Positions 19,981 to 30,445 of a DNA stretch of 64,000 bases are shown here, piece after piece (position 1 is the stretch's first letter; every line of letters begins with the position of its first letter). The stretch is from NCBI GenBank assembly GCA_963698535.1, contig CAVORD010000001.1, positions 1,550,001 through 1,614,000 on the forward strand, in the 5' to 3' direction. The notes below the pieces were generated by a model. That model had not been told where the DNA came from, did not search any database, and saw only the letters and a program-made list of their open reading frames with translations. Source of the stretch: CAVORD01 sp963698535 (GTDB lineage Bacteria; Bacteroidota; Bacteroidia; Bacteroidales; VadinHA17). Both the position numbers and the translations under genes were made by a program.

Positions 19981-22014
19981 ATGAGCGATCAGACAGAGGA
20001 AAAGAACGGTCTCACTAACCCTCAATGATGATGGAGGGAGAAAAATTTTACCTTCAAGTGAAAAGGAGACCTACCTTGAAATTTTCAACACTGTTACTGA
20101 CGCAATTTATATTCTGGATTCAACATTCACCTTCATCGATGTGAACAGGGGTGCAACAGAAATGTACCAGATGTCCAGGGAAGAAATGATAGGTAAAACC
20201 CCGGGTGATGTGGCAGCACCGGGATTAAATGATCTTGAAGATATTATAAGTCAACTAAACGAGGTAAAGGAGAAAGGTGTAACCGCCCACTTTGAATTCT
20301 GGGCTGTAAGGAAAAACGGCGAGGTATTCCCAAAGGATGTAATTGTTAACCGGGGTAGCTATTTTGGCAAGGATGTCCTGATAGCCACAGCACGGGACAT
20401 ATCCGACAAAAAAGAGAGTGACTACAAAATAAGTCAGACAGTTGATAACTGGAATAAGACCTTTGATGCAATTGAACAGGGTGTTGCGCTGATAGATACC
20501 AACCATAACATTATACAGTCGAACAGATCTTTCAAGGCATTGATAGAACGGTTTAATGCAGGAAAAAATACGGACAAATGTTTTTGCCTTGTCCACTCAC
20601 TCACAAATCCTGTGGTGGGGTGCCCAATGGTTAAGATGAAAGATACCCTTAAAAGGGAGACGATGATCATTGAGATCGACGGCAGTGTATTTGAAATTAC
20701 TGTCGACCCCATCACCGACAGCGACAATAACCTTACCGGTGCTGTTCATCTCATGGCCGACATTACTCAACGGGAGAGAGAGAAGAAGATAGGAGAAATA
20801 CAGTATAATATAGCCCATGCAGTTGCCACAACAGGCGACCTTGGAGCAGTTGCTTCAGGTTGTGCAGCATGAACTTGGTACAATTATGGATTCCTCCAAC
20901 TTTTTTATGGCCTTTTACAGGAAGGAAAGTGATACTTTCTTCTCCCCATTCTTCAGTGATGAAAATGATGATTTCACTGAATGGACAGGCGTCTGAATCT
21001 GTTTCCGGTATTGTAGTTAAGGAGGGGAAGCCTCTTCTTCTTTCCAGTATCAATTATAAAAAACTGGCAGAAGAGAGGGGAATCAGTGGTTATGGAACAG
21101 TACCCGAATCGTGGCTTGGGGTCCCTCTTTTTAACAATAAGGAGATAATAGGTGTATATGTCGTTCAGAGCTACAGCGATCCATTGGCATACGACAACGA
21201 AAGCCTGAAAATACTTGAGACAATCGCAAATCAGCTCAGTGTCTACGTTGTCAAGAAAAACCAGGAGATGGAACTGATCTCAGCTAAGAACAAGGCTGAG
21301 GAGAGCGACAGACTCAAATCGGCCTTCCTGGCAAATATGAGCCATGAGATAAGGACTCCTATGAACAGCATAATGGGGTTCATAGACCTGCTGCAGGATG
21401 AGGATCTTGAAGAAGAGCAGCAGGAGCTATACTTCGGAGTCCTTAAAAAAAGCGGTCAAAGGTTGCTTGCAACCATTAATGATATTATGGAGATATCAAG
21501 GATAGAATCGGGACAGGCATTGATCAACATATCAGTCGTTAATCTTAGTGAGGTGCTGGAATATCACTATGATGTCTTTAGTGTAGAAGCTAAAACCAAG
21601 GGCCTTTTACTTGAAACACGTAACAGGGTTGAAAAGGGGAAACAGATAATAAAGACAGATAAGGGAAAACTTGATTCAATACTTACCAATCTTATTAAGA
21701 ATGCAATTAAGTTTACGACGGAAGGATCAATTGTGATCGACTGTGAGGTAAGAGGTGAGTTCGTCCATTTTGAGGTCATCGATAGTGGTCACGGAATTCC
21801 TCCGGAGAAGCTGAATATTATTTTCGACAGGTTTGTACAGGCTGAATCTTCATTCGACAGGAAGTATGAAGGATCGGGTCTGGGGCTCTCTATTGCAAAG
21901 GCCTATACCGAAATGCTTGGAGGGGAAATAAGCGTAACATCAAGTCATGGCAAAGGAACAACATTCTCATTCTCTATTGCTTACGAAGGGGTTAGTCTTG
22001 GCCTCCAGCTGTGA
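19981..22014 (+). CDS. soluble PAS-PAS-GAF hybrid sensor histidine kinase (frameshifted)
   Basis: About 676 residues after repair of breaks near 20008, 20850 and 20990, each like one extra base. The start is the ATG at 19981 (MSDQTEEKNG), not the internal GTG at 20141. PAS 1 at about 30-150 (YLEIFNTVTDAIYILDSTF; VFPKDVIVNRG); PAS 2 at about 155-270 containing a Cys cluster (KCFCLVH ... GCPMVK); a GAF domain (VVKEGKPLLLSS; WLGVPLFNNKEIIGVYVVQS); HisKA with the phospho-His in FLANMSHEIRTPMNSI; and HATPase_c with N, G1 and G2 boxes (LIKNAIKF, VIDSGHGIPPE, GSGLGLSIAKAY). There is no transmembrane segment, receiver or adjacent regulator. The Cys cluster could bind metal or sense redox state. Confidence 0.9.
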
Positions 22015-22091
22015 CCCTCAAATCCATTCTCCGGAATAAGTTGCATTAACACGAATTTATTTGTTAATTCAAATCATAAAAACGATCTGTT

Positions 22092-22274
22092 ATGGCAAGA
22101 CAATATCATGGAGAAGCATCAGGCGGAGCAATTTATGGTCTGGGAATAGTAGGCTCAGTTATCTGGTTCGTCTCACAGGCTACATCCTTCTGGCTAGGTG
22201 TATTAGGCGTGCTTAAAGCGCTGGTATGGCCGGCTATATTAGTATACCAGGCATTCAGGTTTCTGGCTGGCTAG
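22092..22274 (+). CDS. small membrane protein
   Basis: 60 residues with one or two hydrophobic helices (GAIYGLGIVGSVIWFVSQATSF and WLGVLGVLKALVWPAILVYQAF) after a short polar start MARQYHGEASG. Similar 60-residue proteins with a Gly-rich first helix occur widely, without a known role. It lies 77 bases after the sensor kinase on the same strand and could be co-transcribed. The reading frame is intact. Confidence 0.6.
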   Translation: MARQYHGEASGGAIYGLGIVGSVIWFVSQATSFWLGVLGVLKALVWPAILVYQAFRFLAG

Positions 22275-22291
22275 CACCTAATTATCTTCAT

Positions 22292-23534
22292 ATGAATTCA
22301 GCACTTACCTCCTTTTTGCTGGTATGCCTGCTTATTCCCGTATCATGCAACGAGAAGATCGAGGATAAGCCTGTTTACCCTGTATACACAACCTTTAGTT
22401 CCTACGCCCATTTCCGGAAGACGATTCTGACACTCTCATCAATTAAAGGATCGGAGGAGAGGAACCTGCTGCTGTCGGACTTTATCGACAGCCTGAAGCA
22501 GCACGGTCAGATACCGTTCATTATGAATGATTCGGTAGCCTTCTTATATAACGGACAGGCCGCCAGTGTAAGCTGGCCGGGCGATTTCAACGGATGGAGC
22601 CCCACAGCACAAGGATTTCCAGGGGAAGAGAGCAGGACTGGCCAATATGTGGCTATGTGAACAGGTGTTCCCTCATGATGCCAGACTCGATTATAAGATC
22701 GTTGTTGACGGTAACTGGATCCTCGACCCACTCAATGATAAAACGCAATGGGGCGGTGCCGGACCAAATTCAGAACTTCGCATGCCTGGCTGGGTATTCC
22801 CCGATGAAACAGTAGTAGCCAGCGGAGTAAACAGAGGTACGCTTAGTGATAATAAACTGATCATGAGCTCATCCTCTAATCTGGGATATCAGGTTCAGTA
22901 CAAAGTATATACACCCTGGAATTATGAGCAGTTAAACTCACTAAAAACAATTTATGTTACTGATGGTCATGAGTATGCTGACCAGAAGCTTGGCGCCATG
23001 GTGAGTGTGCTGGACAACCTCATTCACAGCGGGAAAATTGAGCCAGTTATAGCTGTATTTATAGATCCCCGTAATCCGTCCAACCTTCAGCAGAACAGGC
23101 GTATGACCGAGTATGCTGCCAACAGCAGATTTGCCAACTTCGTAGCTGATGAACTTGTCCCTGTTATAGACAGCAACTGGAAGACAAATGCTGACCCCTC
23201 AACCCGTGGAATACTGGGAACATCGATGGGTGGCTGGAATTCAGCATGGTTTGGCTACTACCGCAGCGATGTTTTCAGGAATATAGCCATTCATTCTCCG
23301 GCATTCAACCAGGCAATGATCGATTCTTACTCAGCTTCTCCCCTCCTGCCAGTAAAGATATACATGGCAACCGGAGTGATCTATGACACCCAGGAGAGGG
23401 CCAGAACTATGAGGGATGTACTACTGTCAAAATCCTATTCTCTCTTGTATAAAGAGGTGAACCAGGGTCATTCCTGGGGATCGTGGAGAGCCATTATTGA
23501 TGAACCTCTTATCTGGTTTTACGGTAAAGAATAG
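22292..23534 (+). CDS. lipoprotein esterase with N-terminal glycogen-binding-like domain (frameshifted)
   Basis: About 413 residues after repair of one break near 22620 (GGGG for GGG). Start at the ATG at 22292, giving a lipoprotein signal MNSALTSFLLVCLLIPVSC. An early-set/CBM48-like domain at about 85-170 includes 'VSWPGDFNGWSP' and 'YKIVVDGNWILDPLN'. An esterase D/enterochelin-esterase type alpha/beta hydrolase follows, with IYVTDGHEY, the nucleophile elbow ILGTSMGGWNS, and a C-terminal catalytic His in NQGHSWGSW. Relatives hydrolyse siderophore, feruloyl or acetyl-xylan esters; the substrate is not evident. It is a surface or periplasmic lipoprotein. Confidence 0.85.
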
Positions 23535-23536
23535 GA

Positions 23537-24775
23537 CTATTTTTCAATATCATACCCCAGCAGGTAATCGCCGTGCCTGATATAAAGAACTCCCTTGTTT
23601 ATTACCGGGTGGGCAAAATGCTCTTTTTCTCCTTTGGTAACTTTAAATGAACCTTTAACATCCATCTTGCCTGTTTCCAGCGAGATAAGGGATACTTCAC
23701 CCTTCTGGTTATAATAATAGAACAGATCGTCGGCAGCAATAAGAGCCCCGGGGCCAATTTTAAGAGAGTCATTGTATATCCCGGTATTGATATCCGCTGA
23801 TTTGATGTCGCGCCTTGCTGTGGTGCAACTGTAGAGATTGCCACCTCTTATTATCAGGCCACCCATATAACCGTCAAACGTACTGTTTACCCAAACCTCC
23901 TTTATCCCGGCACCTTCATTGGTAAGTTCCAGTTTAACACCGCCGTTGCCATCTCCGGCCACATAATAGATATACTTACCATCGCTGAGAACTGTATTGC
24001 TGTGAGTGTCGCCAATCCCGGGCTTCCTCTTCTCAAGAGGAGTATTGGTCTGCTCGTGTGTCCATAGAACCTTCCCGCTCCTCACATCTATACCCATAAG
24101 GGCATAGGCACTGAAACTGACAAGTATATCATATTTAGGTGTTCTGATGAGTCTTGGAGAGTTGTATCCATGGGGCTCACCGTTGCCTTTAAGGGTCCAT
24201 ATTATCTTTCCTGTGAACCTGTTAAGAGCAACAAAGTTAGTGTCGGTACCACCGGGATTCAGGAAAACCATATCCTCGAGTACAACAGGCGACTCCGAAT
24301 GTCCATGCAGAGAGTGAATACCATTAAGATCTTTTATTTTATCAACCGACCATACTTTCTTGCCTGTTTTGGTTTCAAAGCAATAGAGGTTACCCATCCC
24401 TGATGTTACATAGAGCAGATCTCCCACTATTGTCGGTGCCGATCTGGATCCTGGGAACGACTTTACCCACTCCTCACCAAAAGGGGCTTTCCATCTTTGG
24501 GTTCCATCCAATGCAAAACTAAATAGCCACGCCACGGTATCCTTTTCTCCTGTGATGAAAAAACCATCGGATGTGAATATCGGAGAGCCGTATCCGTTAC
24601 CAATGCCTGTCAGTTCCAATACCTGACGTGGTCCTTCAGATGGCCACTCCTTTAGCAAACCACTACCGGGGAATATACCATTTCTGTCATTGCTGCGCCA
24701 CTCGTAAACCGTCTGACCATGTGATATAAAACCGGCAAAAACGAACAGTAAAATTGAAATTTTCAGTGACCTCAT
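23537..24775 (-). CDS. secreted PQQ-type (BamB-like) beta-propeller protein
   Basis: 412 residues. I choose the ATG at 24775, where a signal peptide begins (MRSLKISILLFVFAGFISHG). The mature part opens with YEWRSNDRNGIFPGSGLLKEWPSEGP and contains WD/PQQ-like blades: LYCFETKTGKKVWSV, FVALNRFTGKIIWTL, LMGIDVRSGKVLWTH. The 'WRG(P)xRDGIFP' opening is typical of pyrrolo-quinoline-quinone-like propellers that appear in planctomycetes and Bacteroidota. Such proteins are scaffolds or dehydrogenase-like, and I see no catalytic residues. A clear paralog lies at 35311-36546. It ends 3 bases from the convergent esterase. Confidence 0.85.
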   Translation of the reverse strand: MRSLKISILLFVFAGFISHGQTVYEWRSNDRNGIFPGSGLLKEWPSEGPRQVLELTGIGNGYGSPIFTSDGFFITGEKDTVAWLFSFALDGTQRWKAPFGEEWVKSFPGSRSAPTIVGDLLYVTSGMGNLYCFETKTGKKVWSVDKIKDLNGIHSLHGHSESPVVLEDMVFLNPGGTDTNFVALNRFTGKIIWTLKGNGEPHGYNSPRLIRTPKYDILVSFSAYALMGIDVRSGKVLWTHEQTNTPLEKRKPGIGDTHSNTVLSDGKYIYYVAGDGNGGVKLELTNEGAGIKEVWVNSTFDGYMGGLIIRGGNLYSCTTARRDIKSADINTGIYNDSLKIGPGALIAADDLFYYYNQKGEVSLISLETGKMDVKGSFKVTKGEKEHFAHPVINKGVLYIRHGDYLLGYDIEK

Positions 24776-24964
24776 AATATTAAGTTTAGGAACGTTCAAA
24801 ATATGGGACTAAATATATGATTTAATGTTTAAAGTTCGTCGATAGAGATTATACAACAGTAGGCACCCACTACCAATTAAAAAAGGATTAAATAATCATT
24901 GTCTGAGTAAAGCACACACTATAAATAAAATATTTATCCTAAATTGTTGCTCCATTAAAACACC

Positions 24965-26311
24965 ATGACCAACCTGAGCTTTTTAAGTCTTTTGGCAGTA
25001 ACCCTTATAATTACCCTGATGATGGGTATCCTTATGGTAATTTTAGGGCGCAAGTCGGCTCAGATAAAAGGCCCCGGAATCTGGGCTGTTGGCAGTTTCG
25101 TCCTGGCTGTGGGAATCCTTATTAACCTTTCTGCCGAATCGACCGGTTACAATACTCTATTTCTTTTATCGGGGACTTTTAATCTGACCGGTATGGGATT
25201 ATATTATATGGGTATCCTCGAATATAAAGCAAGTTCCAGAAGCAGAAAGATTCACTTTTCTTTTGTTGCAGGTTATCTTGTTTTAGGAGGTTTCTTTGTA
25301 TATGTTATCCATGAGCCTTCACTTAGAATGGCTATCTTCTCATTCGTTAGTATAATCTATGCCATACTTATTATCAGGGAATTCTCCCGGCCTCCGGCCA
25401 AGCCATACAATACTCCGTTTTTGTTCGGCCTCTTAGTCTTTTCCATTCACGGCCTGACCCATTTGGCAAGAATGGCTTACCTCCTTAGAACAGCTTTATC
25501 AGGTGCTGACGATCCAACCTTTCCGACCTCTATACTATTTTTCTCCACTTCAGTCACTCAGTCACTCCTCTTGTTCGTTTTTATAATTCTAATTACAACC
25601 AGGATAGTGCAGGATCTGGAGAAAGAGGTACAAAACAGGAACCTGCTTTTTTCAACAGTTGCCCATGATCTGAGGGGACCGATCGGAGGTATTACAGAAT
25701 ACCTGAGATTTATAAATACCGATAAGGAACTGGACCAGGAGGCACGGGAAAAGTTTTTAAAGAAGGTCGAATCCTTAAGCGGCTCGACATATAACCTTCT
25801 TCTGAACCTGCTCCACTGGACGGCAAGCAATCTTGACAATTTTGTCCTGAAGTATGAAAAGGTAAATATTTCAGATCTGCTGCAGAAAAATTATGAATAC
25901 TTTTTTTCCATCGCTGAAGAGAAAGGGGTAAAGATCATTCCCGAGATCGCGAATGATTGTTTTGCAACAGCAGATGGTTCGATGGTAGATGCCATTATAA
26001 GGAACCTTATTTCCAATGCTATTAAGTTTTCTCATACCGGGGAGACAGTTACCCTGCGTACGATTGAGGAAACAGGAAGGGCAGGATTTGCAGTTATTGA
26101 TACAGGTACAGGTATTAAACAGGAGACAATTGAACATGCCCTCTCAGGAAATTTCACTCAGTCGACTCCGGGTACCGACGGAGAGCAGGGCAGCGGGCTC
26201 GGATTAATGATGATCGGTGATTTTACAAGAAAAAACAGAGGAGAGATCAGTATCCATTCAGAAAGATCAAAAGGTACTGAGGTAATCATCACTTTCCCAC
26301 TGGAAGCATAA
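24965..26311 (+). CDS. membrane sensor histidine kinase
   Basis: 448 intact residues. About seven hydrophobic helices occupy residues 1-215 (LSLLAVTLIITLMMGILMVIL; IWAVGSFVLAVGILINL; and others). A coiled linker leads to HisKA with the phospho-His in FSTVAHDLRGPIGGI and HATPase_c (AIIRNLISNAIKFSHTG; VIDTGTGI; GSGLGLMMIGDF). The 7TM-like input domain suggests detection of a small or membrane-soluble signal. No cognate receiver gene is adjacent. The sequence 'HDLRGPIGG' replaces the common 'HELRTPL', which still keeps the His and acidic residue of the H-box. Confidence 0.9.
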   Translation: MTNLSFLSLLAVTLIITLMMGILMVILGRKSAQIKGPGIWAVGSFVLAVGILINLSAESTGYNTLFLLSGTFNLTGMGLYYMGILEYKASSRSRKIHFSFVAGYLVLGGFFVYVIHEPSLRMAIFSFVSIIYAILIIREFSRPPAKPYNTPFLFGLLVFSIHGLTHLARMAYLLRTALSGADDPTFPTSILFFSTSVTQSLLLFVFIILITTRIVQDLEKEVQNRNLLFSTVAHDLRGPIGGITEYLRFINTDKELDQEAREKFLKKVESLSGSTYNLLLNLLHWTASNLDNFVLKYEKVNISDLLQKNYEYFFSIAEEKGVKIIPEIANDCFATADGSMVDAIIRNLISNAIKFSHTGETVTLRTIEETGRAGFAVIDTGTGIKQETIEHALSGNFTQSTPGTDGEQGSGLGLMMIGDFTRKNRGEISIHSERSKGTEVIITFPLEA

Positions 26312-26369
26312 GCAACTGTTATTCTTGCAACAGCAGGTATAAAAAATCATATTACGGTTCAATATATGC

Positions 26370-26387
26370 TATTTTTGCTTATGTTTG
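26370..26387 (+). promoter_or_regulatory. overlapping -7 elements upstream of the antiporter
   Basis: TATTTTTG (26370-26377) and TATGTTTG (26380-26387) both match TAnnTTTG exactly, 43-61 bases before the ATG. At least one is likely a promoter element of the NhaD-type gene. Confidence 0.5.
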
Positions 26388-26430
26388 CGACCGTTATTTT
26401 AACCTATTCTATCATTAAAACCGATTGATT

Positions 26431-27733
26431 ATGCACCATGAAGTTCAAAGCATTCCGATGCTTGCAATGCTGCCCTTCATTCTGATGCTGGGCTCCATCG
26501 CAGTTCTGCCTTTAGTGGCAAACCATTTCTGGGAAAAGAACAGAAACAAACTCATTATTGCTCTGGTACTGGGTATCCCAATGCTTGTTTATCTTCTGGC
26601 AGATGGATTCAGTCAGGAAGTGGTTCACATAATGATCTTCGATTACCTTCCCTTCATTATTCTGCTTGGCGCCCTCTTTACAATTACGGGTGGGATACTT
26701 CTGACAGGAGACATTGAGGCAAAACCCTCGGTGAACACTCTTTTCCTTGGTATCGGAGCCGTCCTGGCATCTCTCATGGGAACAACCGGAGCAGCTATGC
26801 TACTCATAAGACCAGTGATCCAGACAAATAAGGAGAGAACTTTCAAAGTACATACAATACTGTTCTTTATTGCCATAGTAGCAAATGCCGGTGGTCTGCT
26901 TACTCCTCTTGGTGATCCGCCCCTCTTCATGATGTATCTTCGCGGTGCTCCGTTTGAGTGGTTTTTTAAGCTTGCTCCTGAATGGCTGTTTACCAACACA
27001 CTGCTGCTGATCATTTACTATGCTGTTGATACCTATTATCATAAGAAAGAACCTATTTCTGCTTTGAGGAGTGATAAACTGGAACTGGCCCCAATAAGAA
27101 TAAAAGGGTTGTATAACTTCTTCTTCCTTATTGGTGTAGTACTGTCTGTTGCATTTCTGAATGAACAGTATCTGCCTTTCATAAAGGAAAACGCTTACTT
27201 CAAATTTGTTCGTGAAGGAGTTATCCTCCTGATGGCTGTTCTTTCAATGGTTGTAACACCAAAGCAGTTAAGGACGGATAATAACTTTACCTGGCATCCG
27301 ATTAAGGAAGTTGCATACCTCTTCCTTGGCATTTTCATTACAATGGTTCCATGGCTTGTATACCTGCAGACAAATGCTGCTGAACTTGGAGTGGAAACAG
27401 CACGCCAGTTTTACTACTACACCGGTGTTACTCTCGAGCTTCCTCGATAATACACCAACGGCCGTAACCTTCCATTCCCTGGCTCTGGGTCTTGGTGAGA
27501 CCGTAGGTCCAATGGTGGCCGGAATACCTGAAGCGCTGCTTAAAGCAATATCTGTGGCATCTGTCTTCTTTGGTGCGATGACATACATTGGTAACGGACC
27601 TAACTTTATGGTTAAGGCTGTTGCCGAAGAGAATAAGATCAAGATGCCTGATTTCTTCAGCTACATGTTCAAATTCTCAATAATAGTTCTGCTGCCGATA
27701 TTCATTCTGGTAGAACTCTTATTTATACATTAA
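26431..27733 (+). CDS. nhaD: NhaD-type Na+/H+ antiporter (frameshifted)
   Basis: About 433 residues after repair of one break near 27437. Ten or more transmembrane helices of the ArsB/NhaD (ion transporter) superfamily. Useful segments are VLASLMGTTGAAMLLIRPVI, ANAGGLLTPLGDPPLFMMYLRGAPF and, after the break, SFLDNTPTAVTFHSLA with YIGNGPNFMVKAVAEE near the end. The GDPP and DNTPT motifs are typical of NhaD and citrate-transporter relatives. It should exchange sodium for protons at the inner membrane; arsenite or dicarboxylates are alternatives. I start at ATG 26431 rather than the upstream TTG. A strong terminator follows. Confidence 0.87.
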
Positions 27734-27748
27734 TATTATCTCAAACAT

Positions 27749-27778
27749 AAAAAACCCCGGCATCCACCGGGGTTTTTT
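27749..27778 (+). terminator. rho-independent terminator
   Basis: AACCCCGG/CCGGGGTT arms with A-run and T-run on either side, 16 bases after the antiporter stop; its symmetry would also let it work on the other strand. Confidence 0.92.
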
Positions 27779-27817
27779 CATTCCCCCCTTTTTCGTAGTT
27801 TTATAAAAAAGTATGCC

Positions 27818-28754
27818 ATGATGGTTAAGGTTTGTGTTATTCAGGAGAGTCCGGTCTTCTTCGATAAGGAAAAGAGTCTGGAAAAGGCTTCTGCCCTTGT
27901 CAGAGAATACTCCTCAAAAGGGTGCAGGCTAATCCTTTTTCCGGAATCATTTATTCCGGGTTATCCAAGGGGATTATCTTTTGGTACTGTTGTAGGTAGC
28001 AGAAGCAACGAGGGCCGCGATCTGTTCAATATATACCATCGTGAAAGCATTGACTCATCCGGACCTGACATTGCCAGACTGGAGGCTCTTTCGAGGGAAT
28101 GCGGCTGCTACATTATTATGGGTGCAACAGAGAAAACAGGCGAGAGCGCCACATTGTACTGCTCCATGCTCTACTTCTCGCCGACAGATGGACTAATGGG
28201 TATTCACAGAAAGATCAAAGCCTACCGCCTCAGAAAGAGTGATATGGGGCGAATCGGATGGTAAGGACCTGGTTACATTTGACACCGAAATAGGCAGAAT
28301 GGGCGGACTTATCTGCTGGGAAAACTATATGCCCCTCGCCAGAATGTCGATGTTCATGAAGAATATCCAGATATACCTTGCCCCCACCGCTGACTGCCGC
28401 GATGAGTGGATATCATCGATGATACATATTGCTGTTGAAGGGCGCTGCTTTGTCCTCTCCGCAAATCAATTTACCGGGCCAGACAGCTATCCTGAATTCA
28501 TAAAGAACCAATTATCATCAGAGTCAGCCGGAAATTGCCGGGGTGGAAGCGTTATTATATCTCCTATGGGGAAAATCATTGCCGGACCACTTTACGACAA
28601 AACCGGAGCTCTTATTGCGGATATCGATATTGATGATTGTACGCGGGGGAAAATGGACCTCGACACAGGTGGACACTATAACCGCCCCGATATATTCAGC
28701 TTTAAGGTGGCTGGTCAGCCCGAAACCCAAAAAGAGAGGGACCCCATGCTTTGA
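27818..28754 (+). CDS. nitrilase-family carbon-nitrogen hydrolase, copy 1 (frameshifted)
   Basis: About 311 residues after repair of a break near 28221 (one extra G in AAAGCC). The repaired join reads HRKIKPTASERVIWGESDG. All three catalytic residues are visible: Glu in LILFPESFIPGYPRG, Lys in GIHRKIKPT and Cys in GGLICWENYMPLARM. The ICWEN context and the length of about 310 are typical of true nitrilases (branch 1), which convert nitriles to acids and ammonia; cyanide hydratase-like activity is an alternative. A second nitrilase lies at 38426-39391. Pieces: 27818-28264 and 28239-28754. Confidence 0.88.
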
Positions 28755-28760
28755 GTGTGT

Positions 28761-28824
28761 TTATAATACTGGAGTATAATATTTTGCAATTATAATATCT
28801 ATATATTATATTTGAGTATTATAA
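28761..28824. promoter_or_regulatory. candidate operator: separated inverted repeat
   Basis: TTATAATACT (28761-28770) and its exact reverse complement AGTATTATAA (28815-28824) flank further ATAAT/ATTAT units, and AGTATAAT at 28773-28780. A TATATTTG box (28807-28814) abuts the right arm. The block lies 50 bases before the SatD gene. Confidence 0.6.
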
Positions 28825-28847
28825 GGTATCAATATAATTTAATTTCA

Positions 28848-28855
28848 TACCTTTA
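28848..28855 (+). promoter_or_regulatory. possible -7 element for satD
   Basis: TACCTTTA, one mismatch from TAnnTTTG, 20 bases before the SatD ATG. Confidence 0.35.
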
Positions 28856-28874
28856 CTAAAGTAAACCGTTTGAA

Positions 28875-29567
28875 ATGGTCTTAGGGGTTATCACAGGTGA
28901 TATAATTGGTTCAAGGAGTATCGTTACTGCCCGGATGCTGCCTGATATCATCAGGGATGTAACGCAGGAGATCGAGAGTACATTAAAAATGAAGACATCG
29001 TTAGAGATCTTCAGGGGTGACAGTTTTCAGATGGTGGCACTAAGACCTGCCGATTCAATGCTTCTTGCGATTATCATGAGAGCAGGACTCAAAGTACGAT
29101 CCATGAGGATGAGAGATCCTCAAAAGGCTCACTCCGGAAGGGAACAGACCGGGCATAACGCCCTTCTCGATGCGAGAATTTCAGTTGGCATTGGTCCTGT
29201 CGATAATCTTTCAGAAAGGATATCGGAATCTTTTGGGGAAGCCTTTACTATTTCAGGGGAGCGGCTTGACACGATGAAAGGTGAATCGGCAAGGATAACG
29301 GCAACAGCCTCAATATCTCCCCTTAACAGAGAACTAAGTATTACCACAGCCCTCGCCGACACGATCATCTCACGATGGTCATTACAGGCCTCTGAGGCAA
29401 TATTCAGGCAATTGCTATATGGCGAGACGCAGCAGGATACGGCTGCTGCCCTGGGGATATCACAGCCTGCTGTTCATAACAGGCTGGAGAATGGCAATTA
29501 TGATCAGATCAGGTCTTTTCTCATTTACTTCAATGCATTAATAACCGAGCACTATGGAACAGATTGA
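28875..29567 (+). CDS. satD: SatD family protein with C-terminal helix-turn-helix
   Basis: 230 residues. The N-terminal half has the SatD pattern: VITGDIIGSR, then LEIFRGDSFQ, and a conserved segment (LDARISVGIGPVDNL, followed by GEAFTISGERLD) reminiscent of nucleotide-cyclase-like folds. The last 60 residues form a helix-turn-helix (YGETQQDTAAALGISQPAVHNRL), suggesting that the protein can bind DNA. Its stop overlaps the start of the DUF3307 gene by 14 bases, an arrangement often seen for this pair. The inverted repeat upstream makes autoregulation plausible. Biochemical role unknown. Confidence 0.85.
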   Translation: MVLGVITGDIIGSRSIVTARMLPDIIRDVTQEIESTLKMKTSLEIFRGDSFQMVALRPADSMLLAIIMRAGLKVRSMRMRDPQKAHSGREQTGHNALLDARISVGIGPVDNLSERISESFGEAFTISGERLDTMKGESARITATASISPLNRELSITTALADTIISRWSLQASEAIFRQLLYGETQQDTAAALGISQPAVHNRLENGNYDQIRSFLIYFNALITEHYGTD

Positions 29568-30288
29568 GACAGTTTATCTATTTATACTGGTGAAGCTGGT
29601 ACTTGCTCACTTTGTGGGAGACTTTCTTCTTCAACCCGACAGTTGGGTGTTGCATAAAAGAGAGTATGGACTTAGATCGCACTTCCTTTACCTCCACTCT
29701 TTTATCCATGGTATGCTCGTTTTTATCCTGATCCCTGATGTGAGGGGTTTATTTATGGGTGGGGTGATAATGACAGTACATGCCGTAACAGATCTGTTAA
29801 CATCGGCCAGAAAAAAGAGTTTCGCACTCTTTGTTACAGACCAGGCGGTCCATATGCTGGCAATACTAATCTTGTGGCTTACCGTTTATGGATTGTACAC
29901 TCAATTTTTCAGCTTTATCGGATGGGTCATGTCATACGGCGATATACTCCTGATAACCATCGCCTACATAGTTGTGATCTGGCCTGCATCTCACCTTATA
30001 ACTGCGGCAACAGCAGGATGGAGCGGGGAGCTGGAATATGAAGAGTCGGGCGGACTTAAGGATGCAGGCAAATGGATAGGGAGGCTTGAACGCTTTCTGG
30101 CATTAACATTCATTCTAATAGGCCATTTCCCTTCTGTAGGATTTCTCATTGCCGCCAAGTCCATTTTCAGGTTCGGCGACCTGAGGGAAAGCAGCGACCG
30201 TAAACGAACAGAATATATACTAATCGGGACACTGCTAAGCTTCAGTATCGCCTTTGCGGTCGGGCTTTTGGCTAAAATCCTGATTTAA
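29554..30288 (+). CDS. DUF3307 membrane protein
   Basis: 244 residues with six or seven hydrophobic helices. The family signature lies at the N-terminus: LVLAHFVGDFLLQPDSWVLHKR followed by LYLHSFIHGMLVF, and a later conserved HAVTDL segment. DUF3307 proteins are inner-membrane proteins of unknown function that commonly follow SatD genes; here the two reading frames overlap by 14 bases, so translation is probably coupled. The His and Asp residues in the first helices are candidates for metal or proton handling, which is only an inference. Confidence 0.88.
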   Translation: MEQIETVYLFILVKLVLAHFVGDFLLQPDSWVLHKREYGLRSHFLYLHSFIHGMLVFILIPDVRGLFMGGVIMTVHAVTDLLTSARKKSFALFVTDQAVHMLAILILWLTVYGLYTQFFSFIGWVMSYGDILLITIAYIVVIWPASHLITAATAGWSGELEYEESGGLKDAGKWIGRLERFLALTFILIGHFPSVGFLIAAKSIFRFGDLRESSDRKRTEYILIGTLLSFSIAFAVGLLAKILI

Positions 30289-30337
30289 AATCATCAAAAA
30301 ACACAGTCAGTTATTGCAACAAATAAACCAAAATGGT

Positions 30338-30445
30338 ATGTCACGGTTTGAAGATCCGTTCATACCTGCGACAAAGCTATTTTACCGGTACAGAGAGAGG
30401 CTTTTTAAAAAGGAGAGTGTTTACCACGATAATAAGATTAAATGA
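30338..30445 (+). CDS. possible 35-residue small protein
   Basis: A short basic open frame (MSRFEDPFIPATKLFYRYRE and then mostly Arg/Lys/Glu) that ends in TGA overlapping the ATG of the FkbM gene (ATGA). The overlap and the good codon pattern argue for real translation, perhaps coupling to the methyltransferase. No family is recognised. It could be a chance frame in a 153-base gap. Confidence 0.4.
   Translation: MSRFEDPFIPATKLFYRYRERLFKKESVYHDNKIK

Noticed and set aside
20141..20872. The GTG at 20141 as the start of the PAS kinase
   Set aside because: The same frame continues upstream through PAS residues (YLEIFNTVTDAIYILD) and joins the ATG at 19981 after one frame change.
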